From Allobosea sp. UNC402CLCol (GTDB lineage Bacteria; Pseudomonadota; Alphaproteobacteria; Rhizobiales; Beijerinckiaceae), in contig NZ_JQJJ01000013.1 in assembly GCF_000745475.1 (NCBI RefSeq), forward strand, positions 62,001-126,000: a stretch of DNA of 64,000 nt. Reading direction: 5' to 3'. This document shows positions 1 through 9,588 of this stretch, piece by piece. Numbering within the stretch: position 1 is the stretch's first letter; every line of letters starts with the position of its first letter. The translations under genes and the position numbers were made by a program. The notes below the pieces were generated by a model, which had not been told where the DNA came from, did no database searches, and saw only the letters and a program-made list of their open reading frames with translations.

Positions 1-1648
1 AGCCACCCAATTCGGTGAACAGATCCCGGCGTATCATCAGAGAGGCGCCGGAACAGTAGTCGACCTCGCGCAGATAATTGAACTGCGGCAGGTTGGGATC
101 TTCGCCGCGCCCGTAATTCCAACCGGAAGCGTCGCTCCAGATGATGCCGCCGGCCTCCTGCAACTTTCCGTTCGGATAAACCAGTTTCGACCCGGCCATA
201 CCGATGTCGGGACGCGCATCAAGCAGGCGCACGAGCGCGTCGATCGCATCCGGCGCCAGCAGGGTGTCGTTGTTCAGCAGATAGATGTACCGACCTCTGG
301 CCAGAGAAGCGGCATGGTTGCAAGTGCGCAGGAAGCCCAAATTCGTTTCGTTCCGGATGAAGCGCACGCCAGGGATCTGCCCGAGCCGTCCCATCTCCTC
401 CTTTTTTGGATACGCATCATCGACGACCAGCACCTCGATCGCGCTCGCAGGGGCTGTTCGAACGATCGATCGCAGGCAATCCAAGGTCATATCGAGATTG
501 CCATAGGTGGCGATGATGACCGACACCGCAGGATCCGGGCTCTCTGGAACCGTGAATGAACCGATCCGCCTGCTGGACCTGTTGGCCAGCGCAGTTCGAA
601 GCTGACCGAGCCGAGACTTTGCGAGGCCGCGCAGCCGCTGTTCGCCGCGACGTGCAACCCTCAACGGAAGGGTAATGCGCCAACTGAGCGACTCGGTAAG
701 CACCTCGAGTCGGCTGTTGCGCTTCCGGACGGCGTCGATCTCCTGCCGCAGCAAGTCCGCCTCCGCCGCGGCTCCCCTAGCCTCATCCCAGAGCCGGCCG
801 CGAAGGGCGATGAAATCGCCGATCTCAGCATTCTGCTTCGTCATGGCGGCTGTCTGCTGAGTGACGACATCGAAAAGGTGGTCGTATTCCTGCTGGAGCC
901 GCGCGATGGCTCCATTCAGCATCAACTCAGTTCCCCGCCCGCTGCAGGCCAGACCGAGCCGTTCAAAAAAGAGTTCGATGTCACTCCAAGCGCTCTCGTC
1001 GGCATCGAAAAAGCTCTTCATACCCTCGGCCATCTCGGCGCCGTAAGCGAGCACGCCCAGACCATGGCCGTGACGGAATTCCTGTGTTGGATATTCCGCG
1101 CTCAGTTCCGCCCAATATTTCCAGACGCCGAAATCGCCCTCGCGGACCTGGGTGTCGTGGAACAGGACGACCGCCCGTTTGCTGAGCTTGCTCCTCCAGG
1201 TCTCGAAATCGTTCCGGACGGCCTCGTAGGTATGCAGGCCGTCGATATGCAGGAGGTCGATCGAGCCGTCGGCGAACTGCGTGACGGCGTCTTCGAACCG
1301 CGCTCGGACCAGTGTCGAGAAGGCGGCGAAATGCTCCTGATTGTAGCTCGACACCTCCTTGTAGATGGCATCGTCGTAATTGCCCGCGTGCTCGTCGCCC
1401 TGCCAAGTATCGACGGCGAAGCATCGCGTCGGAAGGCGAAGGCTCTTCACCGCCTGACAGAACGCGCTGTAGGAATCAGCCTTGTGTGTGCCCAGTTCGA
1501 CGAGAGCGGCCGGCTTCAGCGCCCCGATGAGGAAAAAGGCGAACGGGATATGCGACTGCCAGGAAGGCACATCGGTCACTCGTTCGGGCCGAGCGAAAAC
1601 ATGAGCGCCGATCAGGCCGTCGACGTTCGTCTTGAATGCATCCTGCAT
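1..1648 (-). CDS. Methyltransferase / glycosyltransferase family 2 fusion protein (3' end beyond window)
   Basis: One reading frame stays open from an ATG at 1648 to the window edge (549 codons, no stop), so the C-terminus is missing. The first ~225 residues look like a class I SAM-dependent methyltransferase of the Methyltransf_24 type: a VELGTHKADSY glycine-poor motif I sits at about residues 50-60, and LLHIDGLHTYEAV and VLFHDT follow. Residues ~240-310 are rich in charged heptads (LRQEIDAVRKRNSRLEVLTE) and probably form a coiled coil. From ~residue 375 a GT2 domain begins (VSVIIATYGN), with an NND metal/nucleotide motif near residue 459 and the ED-type acceptor region VDYCSGASLMIRRDLF. Such methyltransferase-glycosyltransferase fusions are common in O-antigen and capsule loci. 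An in-frame TGA just upstream and AGGA 6-9 nt before the ATG support the start. The next gene upstream is 258 bp away on the same strand. The sugar transferred cannot be told. Confidence 0.85.
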   Translation of the reverse strand, partial: MQDAFKTNVDGLIGAHVFARPERVTDVPSWQSHIPFAFFLIGALKPAALVELGTHKADSYSAFCQAVKSLRLPTRCFAVDTWQGDEHAGNYDDAIYKEVSSYNQEHFAAFSTLVRARFEDAVTQFADGSIDLLHIDGLHTYEAVRNDFETWRSKLSKRAVVLFHDTQVREGDFGVWKYWAELSAEYPTQEFRHGHGLGVLAYGAEMAEGMKSFFDADESAWSDIELFFERLGLACSGRGTELMLNGAIARLQQEYDHLFDVVTQQTAAMTKQNAEIGDFIALRGRLWDEARGAAAEADLLRQEIDAVRKRNSRLEVLTESLSWRITLPLRVARRGEQRLRGLAKSRLGQLRTALANRSSRRIGSFTVPESPDPAVSVIIATYGNLDMTLDCLRSIVRTAPASAIEVLVVDDAYPKKEEMGRLGQIPGVRFIRNETNLGFLRTCNHAASLARGRYIYLLNNDTLLAPDAIDALVRLLDARPDIGMAGSKLVYPNGKLQEAGGIIWSDASGWNYGRGEDPNLPQFNYLREVDYCSGASLMIRRDLFTELGG

Positions 1649-1906
1649 CGCTGGTCCTAGAAATCACCATCTCTACCGGCCGGAGCGATGCCCATTTAGC
1701 ACACCTCCCGGGTTTTATCGGGCGTTCATTGCGAAGGCAGCTGGCATGCCAGCGCCTCGCTGCCCACACAGTCAGAGCCCGACCGTTTTCCCGCGTCCGA
1801 TCTATCGGGGCCCGATTGCCGAGGAAAGGCCCTACTTGTCAACTTCGGCGAAGCCGACAGAAAGAGGACGTCAGCTGCCCCAGCTGTTCGGCACCGGTCG
1901 CCGTCG

Positions 1907-3964
1907 TCACGAGCCCCATATGAACCGATAGCCCGAACTCTTGAGACGATCGCCCCGGTAGACCCACGCCATGCCGTAGCCGCGATACCGGATCACAAAA
2001 TCCGGCGGGATTGTTGGAAGCGTCTTCAGCAATCCCCCGGCGACAAGTTGTCGGTTCAGGACATAATAGTTTCCGGGGTTGGGCGACCAGGCATCGTCCA
2101 TGAAGAAGCCTCCGCCGTCTTGCTTGACAAGCGAGCTCGAGCCGGCGAACCACCTGCTGTTATAGGCGGGCCGGACGACAATGTCCTTGCAGGCCACCCC
2201 GGCAAGCGAGCCCTGCCGCGCACATTCCTTCTCGATGAATTTGCCGGCAAGAATCGTCTCCTCTCCCCAGCCTGTCCAGGAAAAATTCAGATGGCCCGCC
2301 AGTGCCCGATCAGCGTCATGATAGTCGATCGTCACCGGCCTAAATGCAGCGTAGAGGGGCCGAAACGGAACGATTTCAGCGATGATCAGCGTGAGGCCAG
2401 CGGGAAGCGCAAGCGAGGTCCAGCGGTGCTTGTGTACCAGCGGTAACCAGACACCAACACCGCGCACCACGATCACGAGCGTGGCAAGGACGATGGGCAG
2501 ATTGAGATAGCGATTGAAAGTGGGAGTGTTCAGCAAAGCCAGCAGGCCAGGCGTCACGATGGCGATACCGAAGAGAAGATCGAAGAACGGCGCCGATCGC
2601 GGCCGCCATGCCAGCTTCAATGCCGTGACGCCCGCAACGACGACCAGGACCGTGGGGAACGCAGCGACAAAAACGCCGTAAGCGAAGCCGATCGCTGCGA
2701 CCCGATGCGCGGCCGTACTAAAAGTCGCGAAATGAAGCTGCACTCCGTTCATCACACCGATGCTCATCACCGATGGATCGAGGGGGACGAACGGCGCCCA
2801 GAACGGCGTGACGAAGGCCAGCCCCAGAGCGCCGCAGATCGCCACGAGGAGAACACCGACCGGAAACACCAAAGCCGATAACCGTGGGAGCCAATGCGGG
2901 AACACCATGCGCTGGCGCCACGCCGCGACGGTCAGGGCTGCCGCCAGCGGCAGCAAGGCGAAGGTCAGCGCCGCCGCGATCCAGGCATAGCGAAAGCGTG
3001 CGCCCGGAGCGGCCAGTTCATTGCCGATACCAAAGACGAAGCGCAGAGGCGCATAGATCCAGACTGTCAGCAGCTCCATGAAGAGCGGCACGGTATTGAG
3101 CAGCGACTGAAGCGCCGGGTCGCCCAGAAGGCTGATTGCGGCGATGGCGTAGGATGCCAGGCTGACGGCGAGCGCTAACGTCATGGCGTTGATCGTGGCT
3201 AGCGCGGCAGTCCCGACGGGACGGTGCTGGGCTACGCGGCCCTTCAGCACGCCGACGACGAAGCATAACACCAGCAGGATCAGCGACGCATTCAGCTTCT
3301 CCTGCGCAGCCAGCGCGGCGACCAGAAGCCCTGCACTAAACAGCCGCGAACGGCCCTCAAAGTGGGCGCGCGCGACAAGCAAAATGGCGGTGATGCTGCC
3401 GAACAACGAGATCGCATCGTAGTTCAGGGTCTTCAGGGCGAGATTGTCGACAGGCAGGAGAAGCAGCGTCCCTGCAAGCGCCAGAGCGAGCCAAAGACGA
3501 TCTCCGGGCGGCCATGGCACGAGTGCAACCAGATTTCTGATCAGGCAAGCGACGATGCCGATGCCCACCAACCAATGGAATGCCTTCAGCGAGGCATCAA
3601 TCGTGGCGGGAGCGGCCGAAAACGCCAGAAGAATCCGGGTCAGCGGAATCCAGATGAGATTGGCGGTGTGGGATGCGCCTTGGGACCAATTCGATACGAT
3701 GTTGCGGTCGGCCGGATTACGCAGCACATCGCCGAACGCCGCCTCATCCAGCGTCATGAACTGCGTCACCTCGCTGACCGACAGCAGCAGAGCCAACACG
3801 ACGACGACACAGGCCAGCACGATTTCTGACCGTGACCATGTGTATCCGCGATCGCGACCTGCGACATCGCCTGCGATGCGGGTGCGCGCCACGAACACGG
3901 CCAACGCCACGACGAGCAGCGCGAGCGCCGTTTCGAGCAGGTTGATTTCGGTCAGGAACTTCAA
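1907..3964 (-). CDS. Large multipass membrane protein, glycan-locus type
   Basis: The 685-residue product has about a dozen hydrophobic stretches, starting with LLETALALLVVALAVFVA near the N-terminus, and a hydrophilic C-terminal tail of ~130 residues (from about HDADRALAGHLNFSW onward) that would lie outside the membrane. The layout, many membrane helices with a soluble C-terminal part, resembles polytopic glycosyltransferases of the GT39/PMT class and uncharacterised membrane proteins found in polysaccharide loci. An acidic motif in the first loop (FMTLDEAAFGD) is compatible with the catalytic loop of GT-C enzymes but is not proof. It lies between the fused methyltransferase/GT2 gene and a divergent methyltransferase gene. 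I cannot assign a substrate or even confirm transferase activity; the alternative is a membrane protein of no known activity. Confidence 0.75.
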   Translation of the reverse strand: MKFLTEINLLETALALLVVALAVFVARTRIAGDVAGRDRGYTWSRSEIVLACVVVVLALLLSVSEVTQFMTLDEAAFGDVLRNPADRNIVSNWSQGASHTANLIWIPLTRILLAFSAAPATIDASLKAFHWLVGIGIVACLIRNLVALVPWPPGDRLWLALALAGTLLLLPVDNLALKTLNYDAISLFGSITAILLVARAHFEGRSRLFSAGLLVAALAAQEKLNASLILLVLCFVVGVLKGRVAQHRPVGTAALATINAMTLALAVSLASYAIAAISLLGDPALQSLLNTVPLFMELLTVWIYAPLRFVFGIGNELAAPGARFRYAWIAAALTFALLPLAAALTVAAWRQRMVFPHWLPRLSALVFPVGVLLVAICGALGLAFVTPFWAPFVPLDPSVMSIGVMNGVQLHFATFSTAAHRVAAIGFAYGVFVAAFPTVLVVVAGVTALKLAWRPRSAPFFDLLFGIAIVTPGLLALLNTPTFNRYLNLPIVLATLVIVVRGVGVWLPLVHKHRWTSLALPAGLTLIIAEIVPFRPLYAAFRPVTIDYHDADRALAGHLNFSWTGWGEETILAGKFIEKECARQGSLAGVACKDIVVRPAYNSRWFAGSSSLVKQDGGGFFMDDAWSPNPGNYYVLNRQLVAGGLLKTLPTIPPDFVIRYRGYGMAWVYRGDRLKSSGYRFIWGS

Positions 3965-4296
3965 CGTCTTCAGCCTATATCCATCGATCGCTCCTGTGTC
4001 GCACTCGACACATGAAGCTCTGCCAGCAAAAAAGACGTCCGCTGCGCGCCACGGCGAGACAGTTCCCGACCCATCGTCATAAGGTCCCTGCCGCCCCGAC
4101 CCTGCTCACAACGGCCTGATAGACATTCGGGCTTACCCTTGGCAATTCATCCCTCCTGCCAGCCGGCGTTCGCATCGAATGGGTCGGAGCTTGCGTTATC
4201 AACCTTGTCGAACCGCTTCGCCGCAGTTGAGACGAGACGCGTTCGGGGTTTCGCGCTAAAGGCTTCGGCAGGGCAATCGCAGGTGCGGGACGATCG
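3965..4296. other. Divergent intergenic region of 332 bp
   Basis: This stretch separates the membrane-protein gene (reading left) from the methyltransferase gene at 4297 (reading right). Short open frames on both strands show no family resemblance. It must contain promoters for both directions, but I see no convincing -35/-10 pair, operator or hairpin. Confidence 0.5.
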
Positions 4297-4995
4297 ATGA
4301 ACTTCAAAACCCGCTGGCACAAGGCATGCTCGGACACCATCGGTACCTCCATGTTCTGGCGGATCGCAGTGGACCATCGCTCACTGGCTGATGAGGTTCT
4401 GCCGCTGATAAAGATCTACACGAAAGGCATCGTGCTCGACGCAGGCGCAGGCCGCATGGCCTGGCGGTCAAGTTTGCAGCCGTTGGCGACCCGCTACCTC
4501 TCGACCGACTACGTCGTCGAACATTCGGAACTGTCGTTCTGTGCGGACCTTCAGGGCGGAGTGCCACTGGGCGATCAGACCGTCGACACGGTGTTCTGCT
4601 GCTCCGTCATGGAACATACTCCCGAACCGTGGCGGGTTCTCCCTGAATTGCACCGCATCCTGCGGCCCGGCGGGCACATTATCCTGTCGGTTCCCTTCAT
4701 GTATTACCTGCATGGTTGGCCGCATGATTATTTTCGCTTCACGCGTTTCGGCCTGACACGTCTCGCGGAACAGGCGGGACTGCGCGTCGTCACACAGGTC
4801 AATGGCGGAGGCTTTGTGCGCATGGCGTGCCAAACGATCTCGATGGCGATCACTGCGGTGGTGTGGACGCCGGCAGCGCCCTGGCTGTCGACGGTCCCGA
4901 CCAGCCTGCTCTATCGGATCGGACGGTTCTTCGATCGGTTCGACGGCAACGGCCTGTTTTCGCAGAACATCCATATCGTCATGACTCGCGATTGA
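4297..4995 (+). CDS. Class I SAM-dependent methyltransferase
   Basis: The 232-residue protein fits the Methyltransf_11 family. Motif I is GIVLDAGAG at residues 44-52; the DTVFCCSVMEH stretch near residues 100-110 is the usual motif IV region, and RILRPGGHIILSVPF is the post-motif strand. It transfers a methyl group from SAM to an unknown acceptor; in this setting a sugar or lipid-linked saccharide is likely. The stop codon is 11 bp before the formyltransferase ATG, so the two are probably cotranscribed. The ATG at 4297 follows a GGGACG sequence. A second, related methyltransferase gene lies at 9589. Confidence 0.85.
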   Translation: MNFKTRWHKACSDTIGTSMFWRIAVDHRSLADEVLPLIKIYTKGIVLDAGAGRMAWRSSLQPLATRYLSTDYVVEHSELSFCADLQGGVPLGDQTVDTVFCCSVMEHTPEPWRVLPELHRILRPGGHIILSVPFMYYLHGWPHDYFRFTRFGLTRLAEQAGLRVVTQVNGGGFVRMACQTISMAITAVVWTPAAPWLSTVPTSLLYRIGRFFDRFDGNGLFSQNIHIVMTRD

Positions 4996-5006
4996 ACAGG
5001 ACATCG

Positions 5007-5945
5007 ATGGCGGCGCTGAAGGGAGCGGTTACTGTGGCACTCGAACGCTCGGAACGGGACTCTTTGCCGCGAACGTCCCTTTTTGTTGCAGGTCTCAAAG
5101 GCCTTAACCTGCTTCGAAATCTGATCGTCGATGTGGAGATCGACCTCGTCTGTTCTTATGAAAGCAAGGGGACGCTCTGCGATTCATACGAAAAAATACA
5201 AGATCTCTGCAGGTCTCACGGTGCGCGGTTCGTCGCAAGGAGCGACCTCCAACCCTCTATGCTCGAAGGATCGGAGTTGATCTTTTGCGCGGGATGGCAG
5301 TTCCTGATGCTGGATCTCGATGATCGCTACATCGTCTTCCACGACTCCCTGCTACCACGATATCGGGGTTTTGCTCCGACTGTCGCTGCCCTGATCGCCG
5401 GCGACACACAACTCGGCGTATCTGCATTCCGGCCCGAGCCTGGTGTCGACACTGGCGCGATCCTCGGTCAGGAAGCGCTCCAGATCACGTATCCCGCGAC
5501 GATCCGCGATGTGTATCGTCGTCTGGGCGATGCCTACGGAGCCTTGGCGCGCCGGCTGGTCGCCACTGCGAAAACGGGCTCGCTTGCAGGCACCAAGCAG
5601 GTCGAGGCCGAGGCGACCTATTCGCTCTGGCGCGATGAGAGCGACTATGAGGTCGACTGGACCCAGTCCGCTGCGCAGATCCGCCGCCTCATCGATGCGG
5701 TCGGCTGGCCGTACATGGGCGCAAAAACACGCTATCTCGGCGAAGATATTCGGATCGAGCAGGCGGAGGAGCTGCCGGATCTCACGTTTGTCAACCGCCA
5801 GCCCGGCAAACTATGGGTGATCGGACCGACACGCGACACCGCCGACGTCGTCTGCGGCAGCGGTCTCCTTCGGATCACCAAAGCCACCTTCGCCGACGGC
5901 CGTCACGTCATCTTCTCGTCGTTGCGGCAACGGCTTGGACGATAG
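5007..5945 (+). CDS. Formyltransferase family protein (probable amino-sugar N-formyltransferase)
   Basis: The 312-residue protein belongs to the methionyl-tRNA formyltransferase/GART fold. The core signature FHDSLLPRYRG is at residues 111-121, with His112, and GVDTGAIL at 147-154 carries the conserved Asp (Asp148). The C-terminal ~100 residues resemble the Fmt C-terminal domain (YSLWRDESDYEVDW onward). In the best-known members the residue two before the active-site His is Asn; here it is Val110. Sugar formyltransferases use N10-formyl-tetrahydrofolate to formylate dTDP- or GDP-linked 4-amino sugars. The convergent neighbour, a WecE-like aminotransferase, would supply such an amino sugar. The ATG at 5007 is chosen because AGGA lies 8 nt upstream and because an upstream in-frame extension would overlap the methyltransferase gene by 169 bp. 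It is not the housekeeping fmt: length and context differ. Confidence 0.8.
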   Translation: MAALKGAVTVALERSERDSLPRTSLFVAGLKGLNLLRNLIVDVEIDLVCSYESKGTLCDSYEKIQDLCRSHGARFVARSDLQPSMLEGSELIFCAGWQFLMLDLDDRYIVFHDSLLPRYRGFAPTVAALIAGDTQLGVSAFRPEPGVDTGAILGQEALQITYPATIRDVYRRLGDAYGALARRLVATAKTGSLAGTKQVEAEATYSLWRDESDYEVDWTQSAAQIRRLIDAVGWPYMGAKTRYLGEDIRIEQAEELPDLTFVNRQPGKLWVIGPTRDTADVVCGSGLLRITKATFADGRHVIFSSLRQRLGR

Positions 5946-5953
5946 GTTGACGC

Positions 5954-7090
5954 TTACGATCTCAGGACGCGCTTGACGACGTCTGCGACCTCGTCGATGC
6001 CGTCACCCAGACCGACCCAGAGCGGCAGCCGCACGAGCCGCGCGCTGAGATCGTCCGTTCTAGCAAGGTCCCCGACAGCGCGGCCGAACCGTCTGCCGGC
6101 GGGAGCGCTGTGCAATGGGATGTAATGGAAAACGGCGTTGATCCCCTCGGCACGCAGCGCCGAGATCAAGGCGTCCCGCTTCGCCTGGTCCGGTAGTAGC
6201 AGATAGTAGATATGCCCATTGGCGGTGACGTTGTCGGGAACGACCGGCCGGCGCAGCAGACCATCCCGCTCCACTTCAACGAAATGCTCGTGATAGCGAT
6301 TCCACAGCGAAAGTCGTTGCGCAGTGAGATCGTCGGCGATCTCCAGCTGCGACCAGAGGAAGGCGCTGATGAGCTCGCTCGGGAGATAGCTCGAACCCAA
6401 ATCGACCCAAGTGTATTTCTGAATCTCGCCCCGAGCGAAGGCGGTCCTGTTTGTACCTTTCTCGCGGATGATTTCGGCCTTCTCGATGACGGCGGGATCG
6501 TTAATCAGTAGCGCCCCACCCTCGCCGGCGATGATATTCTTTGTCTCGTGGAAACTTAGCGCGGCGGTCTGTCCGATCGAGCCGAGAGGCCGACCCTTGT
6601 AACTTGATTGAATGGCCTGGGCCGCGTCCTCGATCACCGCGATTCCGTGTCGGTTGGCGATCGCCATGATCGCATCCATCTCGCAGGCGACGCCGGCGTA
6701 ATGCACGACCATGATCGCGCGGGTCTTCGGCGTGACCGCGGCCTCGATCAGGCGCTCGTCGATGTTTAGCGTGTCCTCGCGGATATCGACGAAAACCGGA
6801 ATAGCTCCCCGGAGCACCATCGCGTTCGCGGACGAGCTGAACGTGAAGGACGGCATGATGACCTCGTCGCCCGCCTTCAGCCCGGCGAGGATCGCCGCCA
6901 TGTCCAATGCAGAGGTACCCGACGTCGTCAGCAGCGCCTTGCCGACGCAGATCCGGCTTTCCAGCCATTCATGGCATTGCCTTGTGAAACGCCCGTCGCC
7001 CGAAAGATGTCCCTCTCCGCAGGCTTCGCTCAGGTACTTGACGGCCCGGGCGCCCGCCAGCGGACGATTGAACGGAATCCTGTATGCCAT
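5954..7090 (-). CDS. wecE: dTDP-4-amino-4,6-dideoxygalactose transaminase-like aminotransferase
   Basis: The 378-residue protein is a DegT/DnrJ/EryC1/StrS aminotransferase that recalls E. coli WecE along its whole length: FNRPLAG near the start, GDEVIMPSFTF at 74-84, VVHYAGVACEMD at 128-139, VIEDAAQ at 152-158, SFHETKN at 179-185 with the PLP-binding Lys184, and REKGTNR. WecE/RffA makes dTDP-4-amino-4,6-dideoxy-D-galactose (Fuc4N) from the 4-keto sugar with glutamate. The gene is convergent with the formyltransferase gene, only 8 bp between stops, so the pair may make a formylated amino sugar. No dTDP-glucose synthase or dehydratase (RmlA/RmlB) is in the window. The symbol follows family resemblance; the exact sugar isomer is unproven. 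Confidence 0.85.
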   Translation of the reverse strand: MAYRIPFNRPLAGARAVKYLSEACGEGHLSGDGRFTRQCHEWLESRICVGKALLTTSGTSALDMAAILAGLKAGDEVIMPSFTFSSSANAMVLRGAIPVFVDIREDTLNIDERLIEAAVTPKTRAIMVVHYAGVACEMDAIMAIANRHGIAVIEDAAQAIQSSYKGRPLGSIGQTAALSFHETKNIIAGEGGALLINDPAVIEKAEIIREKGTNRTAFARGEIQKYTWVDLGSSYLPSELISAFLWSQLEIADDLTAQRLSLWNRYHEHFVEVERDGLLRRPVVPDNVTANGHIYYLLLPDQAKRDALISALRAEGINAVFHYIPLHSAPAGRRFGRAVGDLARTDDLSARLVRLPLWVGLGDGIDEVADVVKRVLRS

Positions 7091-7323
7091 CGTCCTGTCA
7101 CCGTTGCCCTGAGGAGGTCGCAGAAATTAGACGCTGCGTCGGCCGAGATATCAGCTGCCGCGTCGCCTGTCGGATCCGGCCGGACAATGTCGCAAACACG
7201 GTCATAATGCCAGCGCGCAGGTCATGATCGGCGACCGTTTGCTTGCATGCATTGACACGGTTACGCCCGTTCTCCAGAAGATGCCGCCGTTCCTTCAGCC
7301 AACCACTCGAGAGCCTACGCCCG

Positions 7324-9339
7324 ATGGCCACCGAAGAGCCGACTTGGCGTCAGGATCGTTCGACAGCGAACCGCCGGCGCTTCGAGATCGGGTTTTTCAT
7401 CGCCGGGACGATCTTCGCGTTCTTTTATTATCGCGATGCATACCGGCTCGGCTTCGATTGGGGCGATATGGGCTCCTACGCCCTCTACGTCCACGAGTTG
7501 ATGCAGGGAGCCAAGTTCGGCGACGCCGTAGGCTATGGACCGCTCTGGTACTTTCTCGGCGTCGGCGTCTTCCGGATCTGGGGCGTCGATTTCGACGCGC
7601 TGCTGGCGGTGCTCCAAGTCATCATCTTTGCGTCCGCTGTCCTGATCTGGCTGGCCGTGCGGAAAGCGACCGGCAGCGTGACTGCCGCGACCGTCGTTTT
7701 CGGCTGCATCTTGTGCGTTCCGCCCTTCCACGCATCGACGATGCGGATGGTAAGCTTGGCTCTGTTCGCTTACCCGCTGATCTGCCTGGCGAAAGCCCGG
7801 CCCGGCCGAGAGCTGCGCCACCTGATCGCGACATCGGCAGCCATCGGCGTCAATTTCGCGATGCGGCCGGACTTCGGATATCTCTACAGTGCGGCGCTCG
7901 GCATCTTGTTGCTCTTGCGTGCCTGTCAGCAGCAGGACGAGCAAGCGCCGAAGCGGGGACAGGCTGGGCGCGTGGCCTCGCTGTCGCGGAACATCTTCAT
8001 CAGTGCGGCCACCATCCTGCTGACATTGACGCCGGTCATCATCCACGCCGCGATGACGGGATATCTCCCGGCGCTTCTGACGGATCTGCTGAGCTACCCC
8101 GCAAGGCTTCTGTTCTTCCTGCGCAAGGCCGGGGGCGTCGGAGACCTTGTCCAGCAGACGACGACCACGGCGTCGTTCCTTCGGATCCTGCCGGTCTCTG
8201 CTCTGGTGACTGGATCGGTCCCGGAAAAGGTCTTCGCATTCCTGATCCATTCGACCATCGTGGTCATGGCTCTTTATGGAATGGTCCTGCTCCACCGGCT
8301 CGTCTTTGTCCGCCCGTTTGCGGCCATGGAAACCCAGCTTGGTCTCGCCGTCCTGATGATCGCGGCCATTCAGTGGCCCGGCTTCGCCCTGTTCCGGCCG
8401 GACTGGATCCACTTCATCAGTTTCATGCATGGCTACCTCATTCTCGCTGGATGCCTCGTCGTTTGGCTGGCGCACGGATGGCGGGGGCGATCGATCATTG
8501 CGAAGGCGATCAGGACGGCCGGTCTCGCCGTGCTGGCGGCGCAGATGGGCCTCTTCGTCGGCTACGGCGTTTTTGTCGACCCCAATGGTTGGGGGGCCAA
8601 GCAGGCCAGGCGTGGCGCGGTTTTCTCAGCCCGCAACGGCATCGCGCAATTTGTCTCGCCGGACGAAAAGGAGCTGTTCGACAACATCGCGACGCTGATC
8701 GAGCATAGCTCGAAAGAGGGCGACCGGATCGTCTGCGTGCCCTATTGCGCTGGCTTCGCTTTCATGACGGGCCGTCGGATTCTGTTCAAGGAACACTACG
8801 TCGATGACGGCACTCCCCTGCTCTATCCGGGCTGGGTCGATCGAGCGGTTGCCCTCACGCGGGATGCCAAGCCTCCTGTCGTGATCGTGCTGGACTGGGC
8901 CCCGAACGGATCGCAGGCGTCGCGTTTCGACCACTGGGCATCCCGTTACATGGATTACATCCGTCAGACCTATCCGCGCTCTGTCCCAATTGGCATCGGC
9001 ACGGCTTGGCTTCGCGATCCGGGCCCAGTGATATCGAACCGTGTCGAGACGGTCTTGGCCTATGGCCCCGCGAGCACCCGCCAGGGCGCGCTTTTCAATG
9101 TCCAGGCCAGCGGTGAATCAGCCTTGTGGATGAAGCTTTCAGCAGCTGCTGGCGTCGGCGCATCCGTGATGCTGGACGACCAGCCGCTCAAAACGGTGGT
9201 GAATGGTGCGGTCGTGACCGCGTTGGTCCCTACCCATCAGCTCAGCAAGCCGGGACGCCGCTGGCTCAAAGTGACGAATCCAGCCACTGGTTTGACGACC
9301 ACGCCAGTGCCCTTCGATATCGTCGCCACTCTACCTTGA
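7324..9339 (+). CDS. Polytopic membrane protein of glycan locus
   Basis: The 671-residue product has a membrane half (residues ~25-430, roughly ten hydrophobic segments, starting with IGFFIAGTIFAFFYY) and a soluble half of ~240 residues. An acidic pair in the first extracytoplasmic loop (FDWGDMGSYALY, residues ~47-58) resembles the GT-C active-site loop. The soluble part ends with beta-rich sequence (KPGRRWLKVTNPATGLTT). It is organised like the 685-residue membrane protein at 1907-3964, and both may be GT-C-type transferases using polyprenyl-phosphate sugars; this is inference. A further in-frame ATG exists at 7243, but its Arg-rich extension is atypical, so the ATG at 7324 is preferred. The neighbour aminotransferase is divergent, 233 bp away. 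Confidence 0.72.
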   Translation: MATEEPTWRQDRSTANRRRFEIGFFIAGTIFAFFYYRDAYRLGFDWGDMGSYALYVHELMQGAKFGDAVGYGPLWYFLGVGVFRIWGVDFDALLAVLQVIIFASAVLIWLAVRKATGSVTAATVVFGCILCVPPFHASTMRMVSLALFAYPLICLAKARPGRELRHLIATSAAIGVNFAMRPDFGYLYSAALGILLLLRACQQQDEQAPKRGQAGRVASLSRNIFISAATILLTLTPVIIHAAMTGYLPALLTDLLSYPARLLFFLRKAGGVGDLVQQTTTTASFLRILPVSALVTGSVPEKVFAFLIHSTIVVMALYGMVLLHRLVFVRPFAAMETQLGLAVLMIAAIQWPGFALFRPDWIHFISFMHGYLILAGCLVVWLAHGWRGRSIIAKAIRTAGLAVLAAQMGLFVGYGVFVDPNGWGAKQARRGAVFSARNGIAQFVSPDEKELFDNIATLIEHSSKEGDRIVCVPYCAGFAFMTGRRILFKEHYVDDGTPLLYPGWVDRAVALTRDAKPPVVIVLDWAPNGSQASRFDHWASRYMDYIRQTYPRSVPIGIGTAWLRDPGPVISNRVETVLAYGPASTRQGALFNVQASGESALWMKLSAAAGVGASVMLDDQPLKTVVNGAVVTALVPTHQLSKPGRRWLKVTNPATGLTTTPVPFDIVATLP

Positions 9340-9588
9340 CGACAGGAGTTCGGTATCGCCAGCAATATCCTGGCCAGTGCGAACCGCGGCAAAAATCGAA
9401 GAGATGCATCGACAAGGCTCGCCGCTAGGATTACTGAGCGTCGCCCGGACCTATGGCAGCCAGGCCGGCGTCCGGCTGCCCGTGGCGGTCGACTGGCTTG
9501 GGTGACGCCTTCGGCCATCCGCGCTACTCCGGCGGAGTGCCAAGACTGCGATGGATGTCGCAGCGACCTAACGAATGAGGAAGCCTCG

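Noticed and set aside
878-1660. 260-codon plus-strand frame across the methyltransferase domain
   Set aside because: The minus strand carries an intact methyltransferase/GT2 frame with clear motifs; the plus frame has no family resemblance.
4827-5006. N-terminal extension of the formyltransferase by an upstream start
   Set aside because: It overlaps the methyltransferase gene by 169 bp, lacks family sense, and the ATG at 5007 has its own ribosome site.
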